A stretch of 64,000 nt of DNA from Mangifera indica. Its lineage: Eukaryota > Streptophyta > Magnoliopsida > Sapindales > Anacardiaceae. Below the pieces are notes generated by a model. That model had not been told where the DNA came from, searched no databases, and saw only the letters and a list, made by a program, of their open reading frames with translations. The position numbers and the translations under genes were made by a program. The stretch spans positions 186,001-250,000 of the forward strand of contig NC_058148.1 of assembly GCF_011075055.1 (NCBI RefSeq), written 5' to 3'. This document shows, in pieces, positions 10,724-21,216 of the stretch (position 1 is its first letter; every line of letters begins with the position of its first letter).

Positions 10724-13700
10724 ATTTCCCTTAAACAATTTATAATAGTCCAAAAACACCCCTTTTTTTCAAGCCGGAAAAACCTTCGCCTCCCTTCGTT
10801 TTTTCTTAAACCCTATAGAAAAAATGCGTCGACCCGAGGGAAGCCCTGGGAGGAGAATGAGGATCCAGTTTCCAGCTAAGAAAACAACGTAGCAGGACGA
10901 CGATGTGGTAGAGTTGTTGAGAAAGGAGAAAAAAGATGACTCCAAAGAACAAACCCGACTCCAAATTCTCCCTAGTCGGTCCGCTGGTTCCGGCTTCTGA
11001 ATCTCTGAAGAAATGGCCGAGCCGATACACTTACCAAAGCTCTTAAAAGGTTCAATTGATTATTTTTATTTTTGTTTGCTGGAATTGTTTTTGCTTTGGA
11101 GGTTCTGATTATTTTATTTTATTTTTGTTATTCTAGAAGAAGAGATTGGTGCTAATGGGTGAGATCGTTTTCTTATAAATTGTTTTTAATTTATTATAAG
11201 TAATTATTTTATTTGCATTAACTGATCATGGATAAAAGGTGTTTTTAAAGTCATATTTTATTTAATTCATCAGGGGAAAACAAAAACAAAAACTGGCTTT
11301 TCATGAAACAATTCCAGATAAGTTGTAAAGTGATTCTGGTTCTTTGTTTTAAAAATTCACATTCTGCTTATGAACAAGTTTTTAATTGAAAGCATATTCT
11401 AAGTTGAAGGCTTGATGACTAGATTTTTTAACTTTTTCCTTCTTTAGTAACTTAAATATACAAATTGATGTGTTTTAATTTGATAGTACGGTAGCAACTA
11501 AAACACCTAATCACATTAATACGTTTCACTTTGTATAGATGAATTATAAAGAAGATGTAGTACTATTTAAATTTTTAAGAGAATTTATGTACACTATTAA
11601 TGGGTATTAATTTATAAACTAATTATGTACATCACTGTTAAAATCACCAAATCACATGTTGACACATTATCATTAATACACAAATTATCAATTTATAAGC
11701 TGTTCTTCAATGTCTTAAAAAAGGAAACTTAACTTTTATAACTCACTTCCAAATACATCTCAATTGGGCTTCTTACCATTCTTATTTGTGAATTATTCAT
11801 AATATTGTTGTGTTGATTTCTGTGTTCTGGGTATAGTGCACACTAAAGCTTTAATACATGGCTGTGAGTACAATTGAGGTGAGAATGCTTATGTCAAGGT
11901 AACTTCTTAATACTTTACCTTCCTTTCATTGAAAGTGTTTCACAGTTCATATAGTGATAGTTGCTTATACTGCTAGAATCATTGAGTTGTTTGAAGGTAC
12001 TGAGGGGGAGCCATACTTTACGGCCCAATGGTTTTATAGAGCATAAGCAGATGACACAGTAAGATTATTCAGATTATTCTGTATTTTTTCACTCGTATCA
12101 TTATGCTCTGTTTGGGATATTGAAGATGCAAATTTTTTGTCATTTCTAGGTCATCAAGGACCATGCTAATCTTGTTGACAAAAGGAGAGTATTTCTATCA
12201 GATTTTAAAGATGACAATACACTGAATTGTATCATGTCTAAAGTAAACATTGCTCAAGTCTTTTTTTGGTAAGTTAAACATTGCTCAAGTTGCTCCAAAC
12301 GTAGGAGTATTGCATTGTGCTTTCTTTAATTATTTTCTCCGTTTTATGGTTTGATCAGTTGATGCATTCTTATCAATATAAAGGATAGTAATTAGTTCAC
12401 TTCACATTTCGGATGGACTTAAAGGCAAAGAAGGAAAAAATTCCTACCTGTGACTTGTATTGTGATATGAAATACTCATTGCCATAGACTTTTTTGAATA
12501 TAATCAAAGGTAATTTGTTTTGCTCCTACAGTATGGGTTTCTTTTTTTTCCTCCTCAATTAATTGATGTTAGTTGGTTTATTAACTCAGAAATTGATAAA
12601 AGAGGTAGTGATTCGCCGAGTGGTTCAAACAACACCACTGGTAATTCTGAGATGTGTTGGTGGGACTTGTATGCTGGTTGTGGTGCCATGTCCAGTGGTT
12701 TGTGTTTCATGTAGAGGTGGATCTGCATTCTGAGATGCGTCAATATCTGAAGTAAAATTAGCAACTGTTAAGTAAATAACTGATCCTGATGATACTTCCA
12801 TCAGCTTTTAGTGAATGGATCTGCATTATGTCATTATCGAAGATATTACTTTTCAACTAATTGGAAGCATGTTGATTCTTTTTGTGTTTCATCTAGAGGT
12901 GGGCTGTTGACATAAATGCTGATACATGTAAAAGTTTGAAATACAATCATCCTGATACTCAGGTATAGTGTCCTTCTAAATGAGTACTCTTAACTGTTCA
13001 TTTGCTGAGGATTTGCTCGGTTAAGTCTGATATCTCATCAGAATATATATTTTGTACGAGTAGGTGAGGAATGAAGCAGCAGAAGATATTTTAGCTTTAC
13101 TAAAGGAATTGGAAAAGTTGTGCCAGCACTTCGCATTGTTTGGTTCAGAAAAAGAGCCAGAGTAGAGTTAGCAAAGAAGAGGAAGATGTAGAAGAAAAGG
13201 GCAAAGGACTATTTCCCACCCATTTTTTAGGCCTTTCTCAAACTCATACCCACGGGAGATGAAAATCCAATTTTCCCACCCATGACCAAATTGCCGTCCA
13301 ATTTCTTAGTTAGGGACAGGGGTAAAATCGATATTTTACTGTTTATATTAAAAAGTTATAAAATTTATTACTTTTCACCACCCTTAGGTTTTAAAAACTA
13401 ACATTTCATCTTTAACCAAAGTTTTTAAACTTTGAAAACTAACATGTTCACCCCCAAACCTAGGGTTTTCATATTTTTCAAAATGCAGCCGTCCCCCATA
13501 ACTTTCAAAAATAGTAGTTTCACTCTTATTCTTCAATTTCATCTTCCGACGTCATCTCCGGCGTCGTCATCGGCCTCCTCCTTTTCTTGGTGCGACGACG
13601 GTGGTATGACAAAGGGTCGTCCTTCGTCTACTCTTCCAACCCTTCGTCGCCCTTTGTAGTTGGAGATGCGAGATCGGTGGAATGCGTTGGCTGTCGGTGG

Positions 13701-14002
13701 TGGCCGGAAAAGGAAGCAAACCCTAGGGGTGAAATTAAACTTTTTAAACTTTGAGGATGAGTTTAGTTATCAGTTTTAAAATCTGGAGGGGGGAGATTGT
13801 GAAATTTTAAAGTTTTAAGGTTTTAAACAGTAAAATGTCGATTTTACCCCTGCCCCTAACTGAGAAATTGGATGACAGTTTGGTCATGGGTGGGAAAACT
13901 GGATTTTCATCTCCCGTGGGTATAAGTTTAAGATAAGCCTAAAACATGGGTGGGAAATAGTCCTTTTCTCATAAGAAAATGATAAAGCCTCAAAACGTCC
14001 AA
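10724..14002 (+). pseudogene. Truncated chromomethylase copy (exons 1-9), broken
   Basis: Collinear with 55060-57690 of the intact gene, introns included, so it arose by DNA duplication and not by retrotransposition. Recognisable: exon 1 from 10824, exon 2 near 11138, exon 3 near 11836-11898, exon 4 near 11969, exon 5 at 12150, exon 6 at 12416, exon 7 at 12590, exon 8 at 12897 and the start of exon 9 at 13064. Damage: deletions in exon 1; loss of the start of exon 3; loss of the exon 4 acceptor and its first codons; a TAG in exon 6 (at the CCATAG near 12483); a repeated taaacattgctcaagt in exon 5 (near 12243 and 12274); a filler insertion in exon 7; and TAG in exon 9 (AGAGTAG near 13163). A foldback element (13199-13970) splits exon 9, and homology stops about 30 bases beyond it. 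The chromodomain, the catalytic motifs and the 3' half are absent. It cannot encode an enzyme but could be transcribed. Confidence 0.88.
13199..13970. mobile_element. Long-TIR foldback (MULE-type) element inside the pseudogene
   Basis: The ends read GGGCAAAGGACTATTTCCCAC and, on the other strand, GAGAAAAGGACTATTTCCCAC; the inverted arms run roughly 13199-13420 and 13740-13970. The 9-mers 13190-13198 (agaagaaaa) and 13971-13979 (ataagaaaa) match at 8 of 9. The intact chromomethylase exon 9 has a single agaagaaaa there, so the pre-insertion sequence is known and the target duplication is confirmed. The GC-rich middle (about 13540-13700) has a short open frame with many CGTCG words; it may be captured DNA but I do not recognise it. 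Confidence 0.85.
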
Positions 14003-15480
14003 TGTTATTTATTTATTTTAATTAAATAAAAGCATAATCAATGTATATCCACATAAAAATTCCAACAAAATATACTCTGATGTTGAGTTTTGAGAATCTC
14101 TGCAAGAATTCGTTCAATAATATGCTATTTAGAGAGGATTATAAGACCAAAGATTTTGTTAAGCCATTTAACGTGGTTGATAGTCTGAGGCTGATAGATA
14201 ATTGTGGTTATGATTCAGTGCTGATCTTATGTTCTTAGCATTGTATAGGTATTCTTGATCATTGGATTAACTTGATATTTGAATTTTACAGACACACATT
14301 CCTTTGTTGAGATGGATTCTCTTTGGTTTGTTGACACTTGGGATATTTAATTGAGCTTATTTCAGTCATTTATGCAAAATTTGAATGTTTGTTCTCATTC
14401 ATGCATGTTTCAGTTAATAATAAGTACCACTTTATTTTTTGATTTCTTGGTGAGGTGTCGCATCATAAATGAAGCCAAAAATTATTCTCTTAATTTTTCT
14501 TTCCACGCACTATCTATTCTCACTTTTTGACGTTTTAAAGCTTCTATATGGATATATAAAATCTCGTTGATCTAATAAATGAAATATAATTTTATCTGGA
14601 ACGAATTTAGATAAATTTGAAGTGAAAGAGTCAGCAAATACAAGTTTGGCCTTCATAACTTGTATAATTACACGTACAATATGCCATTGATCTTAGGGCA
14701 AACAAATTTTCAGTCCAAAATTTAATTTTTCCGTTGCTTTTGTGTTGATTAGATGCATGGAAAACCCTACACAGAAGTTTAACGAAACTTATCCATGACT
14801 ATTGATCTTTCTCGTTTCATCCAATAGCCAACATGCAAAGGAACATATAATAGAAGAAAAAGAAGAGAAAAACACAACAATTTTGATAAACCACAGTTTT
14901 TGTTGAATCTTAACCTAAAAAATGAAGATGTTGTTTTTTAATGAAATGTTGCGATTTGGTAGAATTTTCTTTTTAACCAAAATGTATCTTTTGACATGCT
15001 GACTTAAGAATATATTTTCTTTTCAACGAAAAAATAAAGCACTCTGTACGCCACTCGCAATCCATCTGTCGATTCAAAGAGAACCCATGCATGAATCCTT
15101 AGGTTTGTTTGCTAGCTGAACCAAGCGTTTAGCCCACGTATCAAGCACAACTTAGTCAAAGGTACCGGAAATTTAGGGGTTCAAGGCGGTTGGAGCCGCC
15201 GGACGGTTTATAAGATGAAGCTGGAGAAGTCTGTCACAATGTTCGGCAATTATTCTCAATTGGATGGATGTTAATTACTCTCGTATCATGAAGAAGAATT
15301 TCAAATTAAAATTGTAAAACTAAATAAATATTATTAATTAAATGTTTTACAATTTATAATATTATAAGATAATTTGAACAAAAATTTGAATACCTTGAGG
15401 ATTTCTAATCTTATGAAATCATAATTATCCAGAATAGAATAGAATAGAATAGGAATGAAGATTTTAAAGTCATATATTAA
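14003..15480. other. Gene-free stretch
   Basis: A 65-codon open frame at 14041-14238 has ordinary codon look but no recognisable domain, and no splice-linked neighbours are evident. A pentamer run (agaat)n lies near 15432-15452. Nothing else is supportable. Confidence 0.35.
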
Positions 15481-15589
15481 TTGTTAGGAAAATTTTGGCT
15501 TTTCATGAAACATTTCCAAATAAATTCCAAAATGATTCTGGTTCTCTGTCTTTAAAAATGAAGAAGTGTTTAATTAATATATTTATATT

Positions 15590-15653
<64 letters not shown>

Positions 15654-15835
15654 ATGATTAAATAATTTTAAATTAATAATAAGATAATTTTTAATTATAT
15701 GATAATATATCTATATATATATTTTTATATATAATAAAAGAATATATATGATATAGCTCTTAATTCATATCCATCCACAAAGGATATTTTAAGTTGAGGG
15801 GTGGTTGAAACTTTTCAAAGGCACTAAATTTGCCA
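15481..15835 (+). pseudogene. Second chromomethylase fragment (intron 2 only)
   Basis: 15484-15575 matches intron 2 of the intact gene at about 55618-55725 (shared words ggcttttcatg, attctggttct, gaagaagtgtttaatt). 15783-15835 matches about 55742-55797 (aagttgaggg..., aacttttcaaaggc). The DNA between the two blocks has been replaced by a long (TA)n tract and AT-rich sequence. No exon is included. It lies on the same strand and in the same order as the parent. Confidence 0.65.
15592..15650. repeat. (TA)n microsatellite
   Basis: About 29 uninterrupted TA units, followed by a further AT-rich stretch to about 15745. They separate the two blocks of the chromomethylase intron fragment. Confidence 0.95.
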
Positions 15836-16701
15836 AGTTGTACGGGGTTTGAAATATACTCCCAAATTAAGCAGGGAGCTGCCTTCAACGAACATACAAA
15901 AAAAAAAAACAGTCTTTGTCTTTAAAAGTTAATTTCTGTTAAGGTCTCCAATAAGGAAAACAAAAGGGCCCACGGGAGAAAAACAAGACTTTCTTCTTTG
16001 TACATTAGCTTTAATTGTGTTTCAAAATTCCAATCACTATTTTGATTAAGACAAGATTTTCAACAAATGGCTGAACAAGAATGGGCCTTTTGTTTTCGTA
16101 ATTCATTCGTGATAGAATGGTGTCATTTTCTCCATTGCTGTAAGGATAGGCACAAAATGAATTAAACTCAAAAGTTCTTATTTTAAATTTGTTTAAAAAA
16201 TTGCTTTTAGGGTAGGCGCAAACCGAACAAAATCAAGAATAATTGAACTGAATACCTTTAAACTCAAATTTAGTTTAGTTTAAAAAATAAACAAAATTTT
16301 TTGGATTCATAAAATATCATACTTCTTATATATCATAATATTTCATATCTAATTAAACCATAATTAAAATTCTGATCTATTACAATCATTATTAAAGCTG
16401 TTGTTTTATATCCCATAATATTATAATTTTTTTTGTAATTATTATTTATTGTTAATTGCTTTACATTCCATAAAGCTAAATTTTTTTTACCATTGTTGTT
16501 TATTATTAATTTTTTAATACAATACAGTTAAAATTATGGTTTATGTTATTTTAGACATTTGAAGAGTGTAGTCTAGATAAGCCTGATTCATTTTATATCG
16601 CATATTGGTGCAGTGACAATCCTTCAATATTTGTTTGTGTGGTGGGTCCTGAACGGTTTAATTGCAGCTGGGAATGCCTAAGTTGACAGTTTGCTTTGCC
16701 C
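15836..16701. other. Gene-free stretch upstream of the B3 gene
   Basis: AT-rich DNA with no open frame of note. The last ~100 bases are the presumed promoter of the B3 gene. Confidence 0.4.
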
Positions 16702-16709
16702 TATAAAAA
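16702..16709 (+). promoter_or_regulatory. TATA box of the B3 gene
   Basis: TATAAAAA lies 49 bases before the ATG at 16758. Transcription would start near 16733, giving a 5' leader of about 25 bases. Confidence 0.6.
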
Positions 16710-16757
16710 CTGTCGGAAGCTGCCTATCATGCATACAACTCTTGAAGTTTACTAACA

Positions 16758-17114
16758 ATGGTGCTGCTATCGTCAAAAACGCTGAGTAACACAGACATTA
16801 CGGATAGATTCTCGATGCAAACTAGAAGTCTAAACTTTCTCCCTCCTTTCCCTCCCAGCGAGAATGCTCAAAATCTCTACGTAGAAGATGAAGAAGCGAA
16901 CGAATGGTGCTTTCGCTTGGTCATCCGGCGTGGACGTTATCCAAAGCCCGTGCTTTCAGCTGGTTGGCGCAGATTTTTTAGGACAAAGGGCCTCCAAAGC
17001 AGGTTCAAAGTAGAGTTTTTCAGGGAACGAGATCAAGCTACTGGGGGTTTCAAGTTCAAGATTAGACTCAGTAGACCTGTTCTTCTGTTCAAGGCCGTTA
17101 TCGGTTATAATTAA
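16758..17114 (+). CDS. Short B3-domain DNA-binding protein, intronless
   Basis: A 118-codon frame from ATG to TAA. It opens with VLLSSKTLSNTDITDRFSM, the 'K.L..TDV..R' opening strand typical of plant B3 domains. It continues with WCFRLVIRRG and then YPKPVLSAGWRRFFRTKGL, which is the conserved 'KP.LS.GW..F...K.L' segment. The usual following 'GD.V.F' appears as SRFKVEFF, so the Gly-Asp turn is not conserved. The length is that of one B3 domain with no other domain. Such proteins are nuclear and bind DNA; the target is not deducible. A TATA box is correctly placed. There are no neighbours on either side within 15 kb other than repeats and pseudogenes. Possibly a lone or relict member of a larger B3 family. 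Confidence 0.82.
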   Translation: MVLLSSKTLSNTDITDRFSMQTRSLNFLPPFPPSENAQNLYVEDEEANEWCFRLVIRRGRYPKPVLSAGWRRFFRTKGLQSRFKVEFFRERDQATGGFKFKIRLSRPVLLFKAVIGYN

Positions 17115-18240
17115 GCCTTGCTGTGTAGATTAATAGGAGTTCTGTTATTGAACAAATATTTGTTAAGTTTTTGTTTTCTATTGAGGTCCACTGTGTTTTA
17201 TTATGATAAGTTGCAATTTTCTTGGGCTTACTGAAGATCTAAGTGGGTTTTTTCATTTAGGGTTTCGACCTCTCACTAGCCTAAAACTGATTTTATAGAG
17301 TGTTTCTGAGTGATAGGTTACATAGATGAGCTCAACCCTTCCAACATTATCATCCAGAAACACTTCTTCTCCTTCAGATCTCTTTAATTCTGATTTTTTT
17401 TTTTTTTTTTGTAATTAGGTATGTACATTAAACAAAATAACAAAAAAAACAAAAAAAAAAAACAAAGGTCTATCCAAAACCACCCTGGCATCTACAAAAA
17501 GATACATCTTGAGTCTTCTAATTGAAATAAACCTTAAAAATAGGACCCAAGAACTTCTAGTATTTCTATCTGATTTTATGGCAAGAGAGAGTTCAAGGAA
17601 GCGAAAACATGTACAGTCTCACCCTTGTATTATATTAAACAAACACAAGGACTGAGAATCATGCTGCCTAACAATTAATCCAGCAGCTAACATTACATAT
17701 ATAAAAGCTAAGTTCATGTGTTCCGATAATTCCAAACCGAACCAGCCTCCAAGGCGGAACCAGGCGAGGACAAAGTACCTTAACGGGATATGGCGATCAA
17801 GGCAAGACAGAGAAGATATCCATGCACGGCATACCAAGGCAGCAGTCATTATGAGAAAACACTTCCTAGCTTCTCATAAGTAGCCTTCTCCAAGACCAGC
17901 CATATATAACATTAAATCCACCTAGGCATCCTCCACCTTACCAACCAAACCCAACAGGAACATAAACAAAACCGGTAATTTCGACTCCAGAACAAAGCTT
18001 GCTACCAAGAATAACACACAACTCATTCTATAGATTTATATGCGTCACACGTCATGCACCATTATATTTTAATCAATGCAGCAATATAGATCTAACAGTT
18101 ATTTTAATCATTGCAACACCACAATTAGACAAAACCGTCCAGCCACTTCCAAAACCCACATGTTCAAGGAGGATAAAACTAACCTAAGGCAGCACCGCAC
18201 CAACCACCAACAGGAGCGACATAGACCTCCAAAATTTGGA
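17115..18240. other. 3' flank of the B3 gene and unassigned DNA
   Basis: 17115-17390 is probably the B3 3' untranslated and downstream region. T and A runs lie at about 17394-17413 and 17440-17465. 17580-18240 is less AT-rich and has short frames on both strands, none with a domain I know. Its right end (agacctccaaaatttgg) resembles agacctccaagatttgg near 19290, so this may be a piece of an unclassified repeat. Confidence 0.35.
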
Positions 18241-19234
18241 TACAAACCTTTGACATCTTCATCTTTCCTTAGGAAATTTTATGTATACCAACTTTCAATC
18301 AATTTCAAACACAAGTTCAAATTGATTTGGTTCGGATTTGCGCTATGCATTAGATTATATGTATCAGTGTGCATATAAACATTTTCATAAACACCAACAA
18401 TCAAACAATTATCTAATGCAACAAATTTACCATTTTGAATTTCATAAACACATTTATAAAATTAATCAATTCATATTTCAATCAAAAGCACATGCTTCTT
18501 AATTTGAGAAACATTAGGCACTTCATTGAGATAGGTTGATTATCCCAAACTCTTTTGTTGAATGAAGAATTATTTGATTTGATTTAATGCTTAAATCTTC
18601 TTCATTTTGGAGTTGCAACCGACATGAATTTTTCTTTCATCCTTGATATTTAATGAGGTGAACAATCTCCTATTCTCAGTTATATGTCTTAAGCAATGAA
18701 TGGTTTGATAATTTTTACTCCTTTTGCTATAAGACATACCTACAAAAGAAATTTAATATTTCTTTAGTACCCAAATAAATTTGGGTCTACTTGGGTTAAC
18801 CTTTAGTGTCCTTTAAAATTCCAAACCTTTCTTATCTTGAATGGTTTGTCATTCTTAATTGGATGTTTTCTATTTGTATGTATAATAAAAGCACAATGTT
18901 TGAATTTTAAGTGCAATGAATGAAAATTCTTTAATGATCCATATGATTTTATAAAAGGGTTCCCTTTATTGTAACCTATACCTTCTTTGTTTAATACACT
19001 TACTTGAAATGCAAGTGTTGCATCTAGTCTTTTGGTGTCCATCTTGAATTTTTCTAAATTCTCATTTGAGTTAGACAATTTCATTTTTAATGCATCATTT
19101 TTATTTTTAAGACTTTGTAACTCATTTGATACTAAAATCTTTTCATTTTTTATCAATTCAAGTTCATTTTTTATTTTAGTATGTTCATTGATGAGATTTT
19201 CATGATCATTTTTAATACATGTCAATTATTTTTC
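18241..19234 (-). mobile_element. Minus-strand copia fragment (gag end to protease)
   Basis: Read on the minus strand, 19225-18803 gives a Lys/Glu/Asn-rich coiled coil (words ENLIN, ELELIK, NELQSLK), then LNKEGIGYNKGNPF, which resembles the 'RGLGYNK' part of plant copia gag. Next are a decayed zinc-knuckle region and, near 18748-18600, RHIT-ENRRLFTSLNIKDE, which resembles the 'SRHMTG...F..L' protease segment. Frames are broken. The same fragment recurs at 26466-27236 in the same orientation. Confidence 0.6.
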
Positions 19235-20202
19235 TTATAATGATTTGTTTTGTCTAATGACTTTTCCATCTAACCAATAGAAGCTAGCAAAATAGACCTC
19301 CAAGATTTGGAACCTTTCACACTCTACAGACACTTGCAATCCACAAACAATGTTAGGAAAATCTGCCCTCCAAGAGCAACTCCACCTATAACACCTATTA
19401 TCCAATGTTGCCTTAAATATGCAGTTCGATAGCCCAAGCTTTTGAACCATCTCCATTTTCTACAATGATTTCCCAACTTTTATAGATATTTCAACATCAA
19501 CAATATTCATTTGCATTTGCATTATGATTTCTATCATTTTAGCATTAACAAAACGCATATTATCTATCCGTATATCCATTTGTATTTTGACATATTTATG
19601 CCCCTTTTGTCATAAGTCAAATAAGGGAGGAATTGTGATACAAATTAAAACAAGAAGTCAAATTTAACACACCATATCCATAGCAATTCAAAGAACTTCC
19701 ATTTCCTTAAAAAATCTATCCAATCAACACAATTGCATTATCCAACATAACAACAAAATATCAATATCCATTTCATTTCATAGCCAACGAAGCAATTCAA
19801 AAAATTTATTTCAAACATCGGAGTCATTTTCATCAACAAAAGGCTAGTTCAAAAGAATTATTCAAATCAAATACAAAGTAAGATAGAAATGTTCCTCAAA
19901 GCATAAAAGTGCATAGAGAAAAAAATTGAAAATGCATGAAAAAGAAATATGCACAGGTGAAACATTTAGTCACGACTGTACATGGTGTCGAATTTAAAAA
20001 AAAAAAACTCAACTATGCATGGATGTACACCGACACTTGTGTGGTCTACATCAATGTTTTTGAAAATTTTTTAATATACATGTATAGGTGTATATAACTC
20101 ATATATGACCATGACAATGTTCAAACTAGCTAACAAGTGACTTAATCTAGTTGAATGAGAGGCATGTATAGTCGTGACTATTAAATTCAGGGTCGTACAT
20201 CT
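19235..20202. other. Unassigned AT-rich stretch
   Basis: 19235-19480 shares agacctccaagatttgg with 18220 but is otherwise unclassified. 19620-19960 is A-rich. 19970-20190 carries 'cacgactgtacatgg' type words like those in the LTR-like DNA at 28.9-30.0 kb. No gene is seen. Confidence 0.35.
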
Positions 20203-20472
20203 TGTTACAAATCTTCATGTTCCATTATAAGCATTGATCACATTTCATTACAAGCATTGATCACATTCCCTTTACAAATTTCCTAAGGTCAAGGAAAACA
20301 ACTAAGCTGATACATTTATATGCTTAAGGACCTTATTTTGTGGGATCAGTATAATCTATAAGTACAATTATAGTTACTTTTCTTGTATTATCATGACCAC
20401 AATTTTGTATATATTCATTGTACATATTTGTTGAATATATGAATGAGTTTTTCATCTATTATCAATTTTATA
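20203..20472 (+). repeat. Left LTR of the copia element
   Basis: Begins tgttacaa and ends attttata. It aligns with 26126-26394 over its full length, with shared blocks such as gatacatttatatg and caattttgtatatattcatt. Confidence 0.85.
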
Positions 20473-21216
20473 TGATATCAGATTAGGGTTAAAACTAATT
20501 CCAACCAACAAAATAGGTAGAAGAAATCCAAGTCAATGGAAAATGCAGCAACAGTTCATACAATGAGCCAAAAAGATGGATCAAAACAACTACAACAAAC
20601 ATTAAAAGATCTTACTCAGAAATAGTATGACTGATTATTGGCTTTGCTCTGAGAAGATGAACAAATGATGTCTAGCATTTATTTTGTTGGTAATGCTTCC
20701 AAACTATTTCTTAAGAAAAATGACTAGATTTTGGATAATTCATCTAATCATATTGTTTCAAATGATGCACTACTGAAAAACAAACAAAAAGTCTTAAAGG
20801 GAACCAAAGTAACCTTACCAAATGGAGAAAAGGTTGTTGTTGAAGTAGTTCGGTCCATAAAGATAAGCAAGGATATTTGCTTAAAAGGTGTTTTGCTCAT
20901 ATCACATTTTCATTGCAACTTAATATCCATTCACAAATTAGTTCGAGATTCAAATTGCAGGATAATTTTGTAGATTAACAACTGCATCTTGCAAGACCAA
21001 ATCAATAAGAGAATAATTAGAGTGGGTGAGATGCATGGGGGCCTATATTACCTTAAAATGAAATGACTTTTTTAAGCCAACACAATGAAGGTAAAGAATG
21101 ATCTAGAGATTTTACACCAAAGACTCAGTCATGTTCCTTTCCAAAGATTAAAATCAATTTTCAACGTTGGGATATCATGAAACAAAAGCCTTGTGATGCC
21201 TGTCATAGAGCCAAAC

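Noticed and set aside
14041..14238. 65-codon frame next to the pseudogene
   Set aside because: Not part of the chromomethylase gene and no recognisable motif; kept only as a note in the gene-free stretch.
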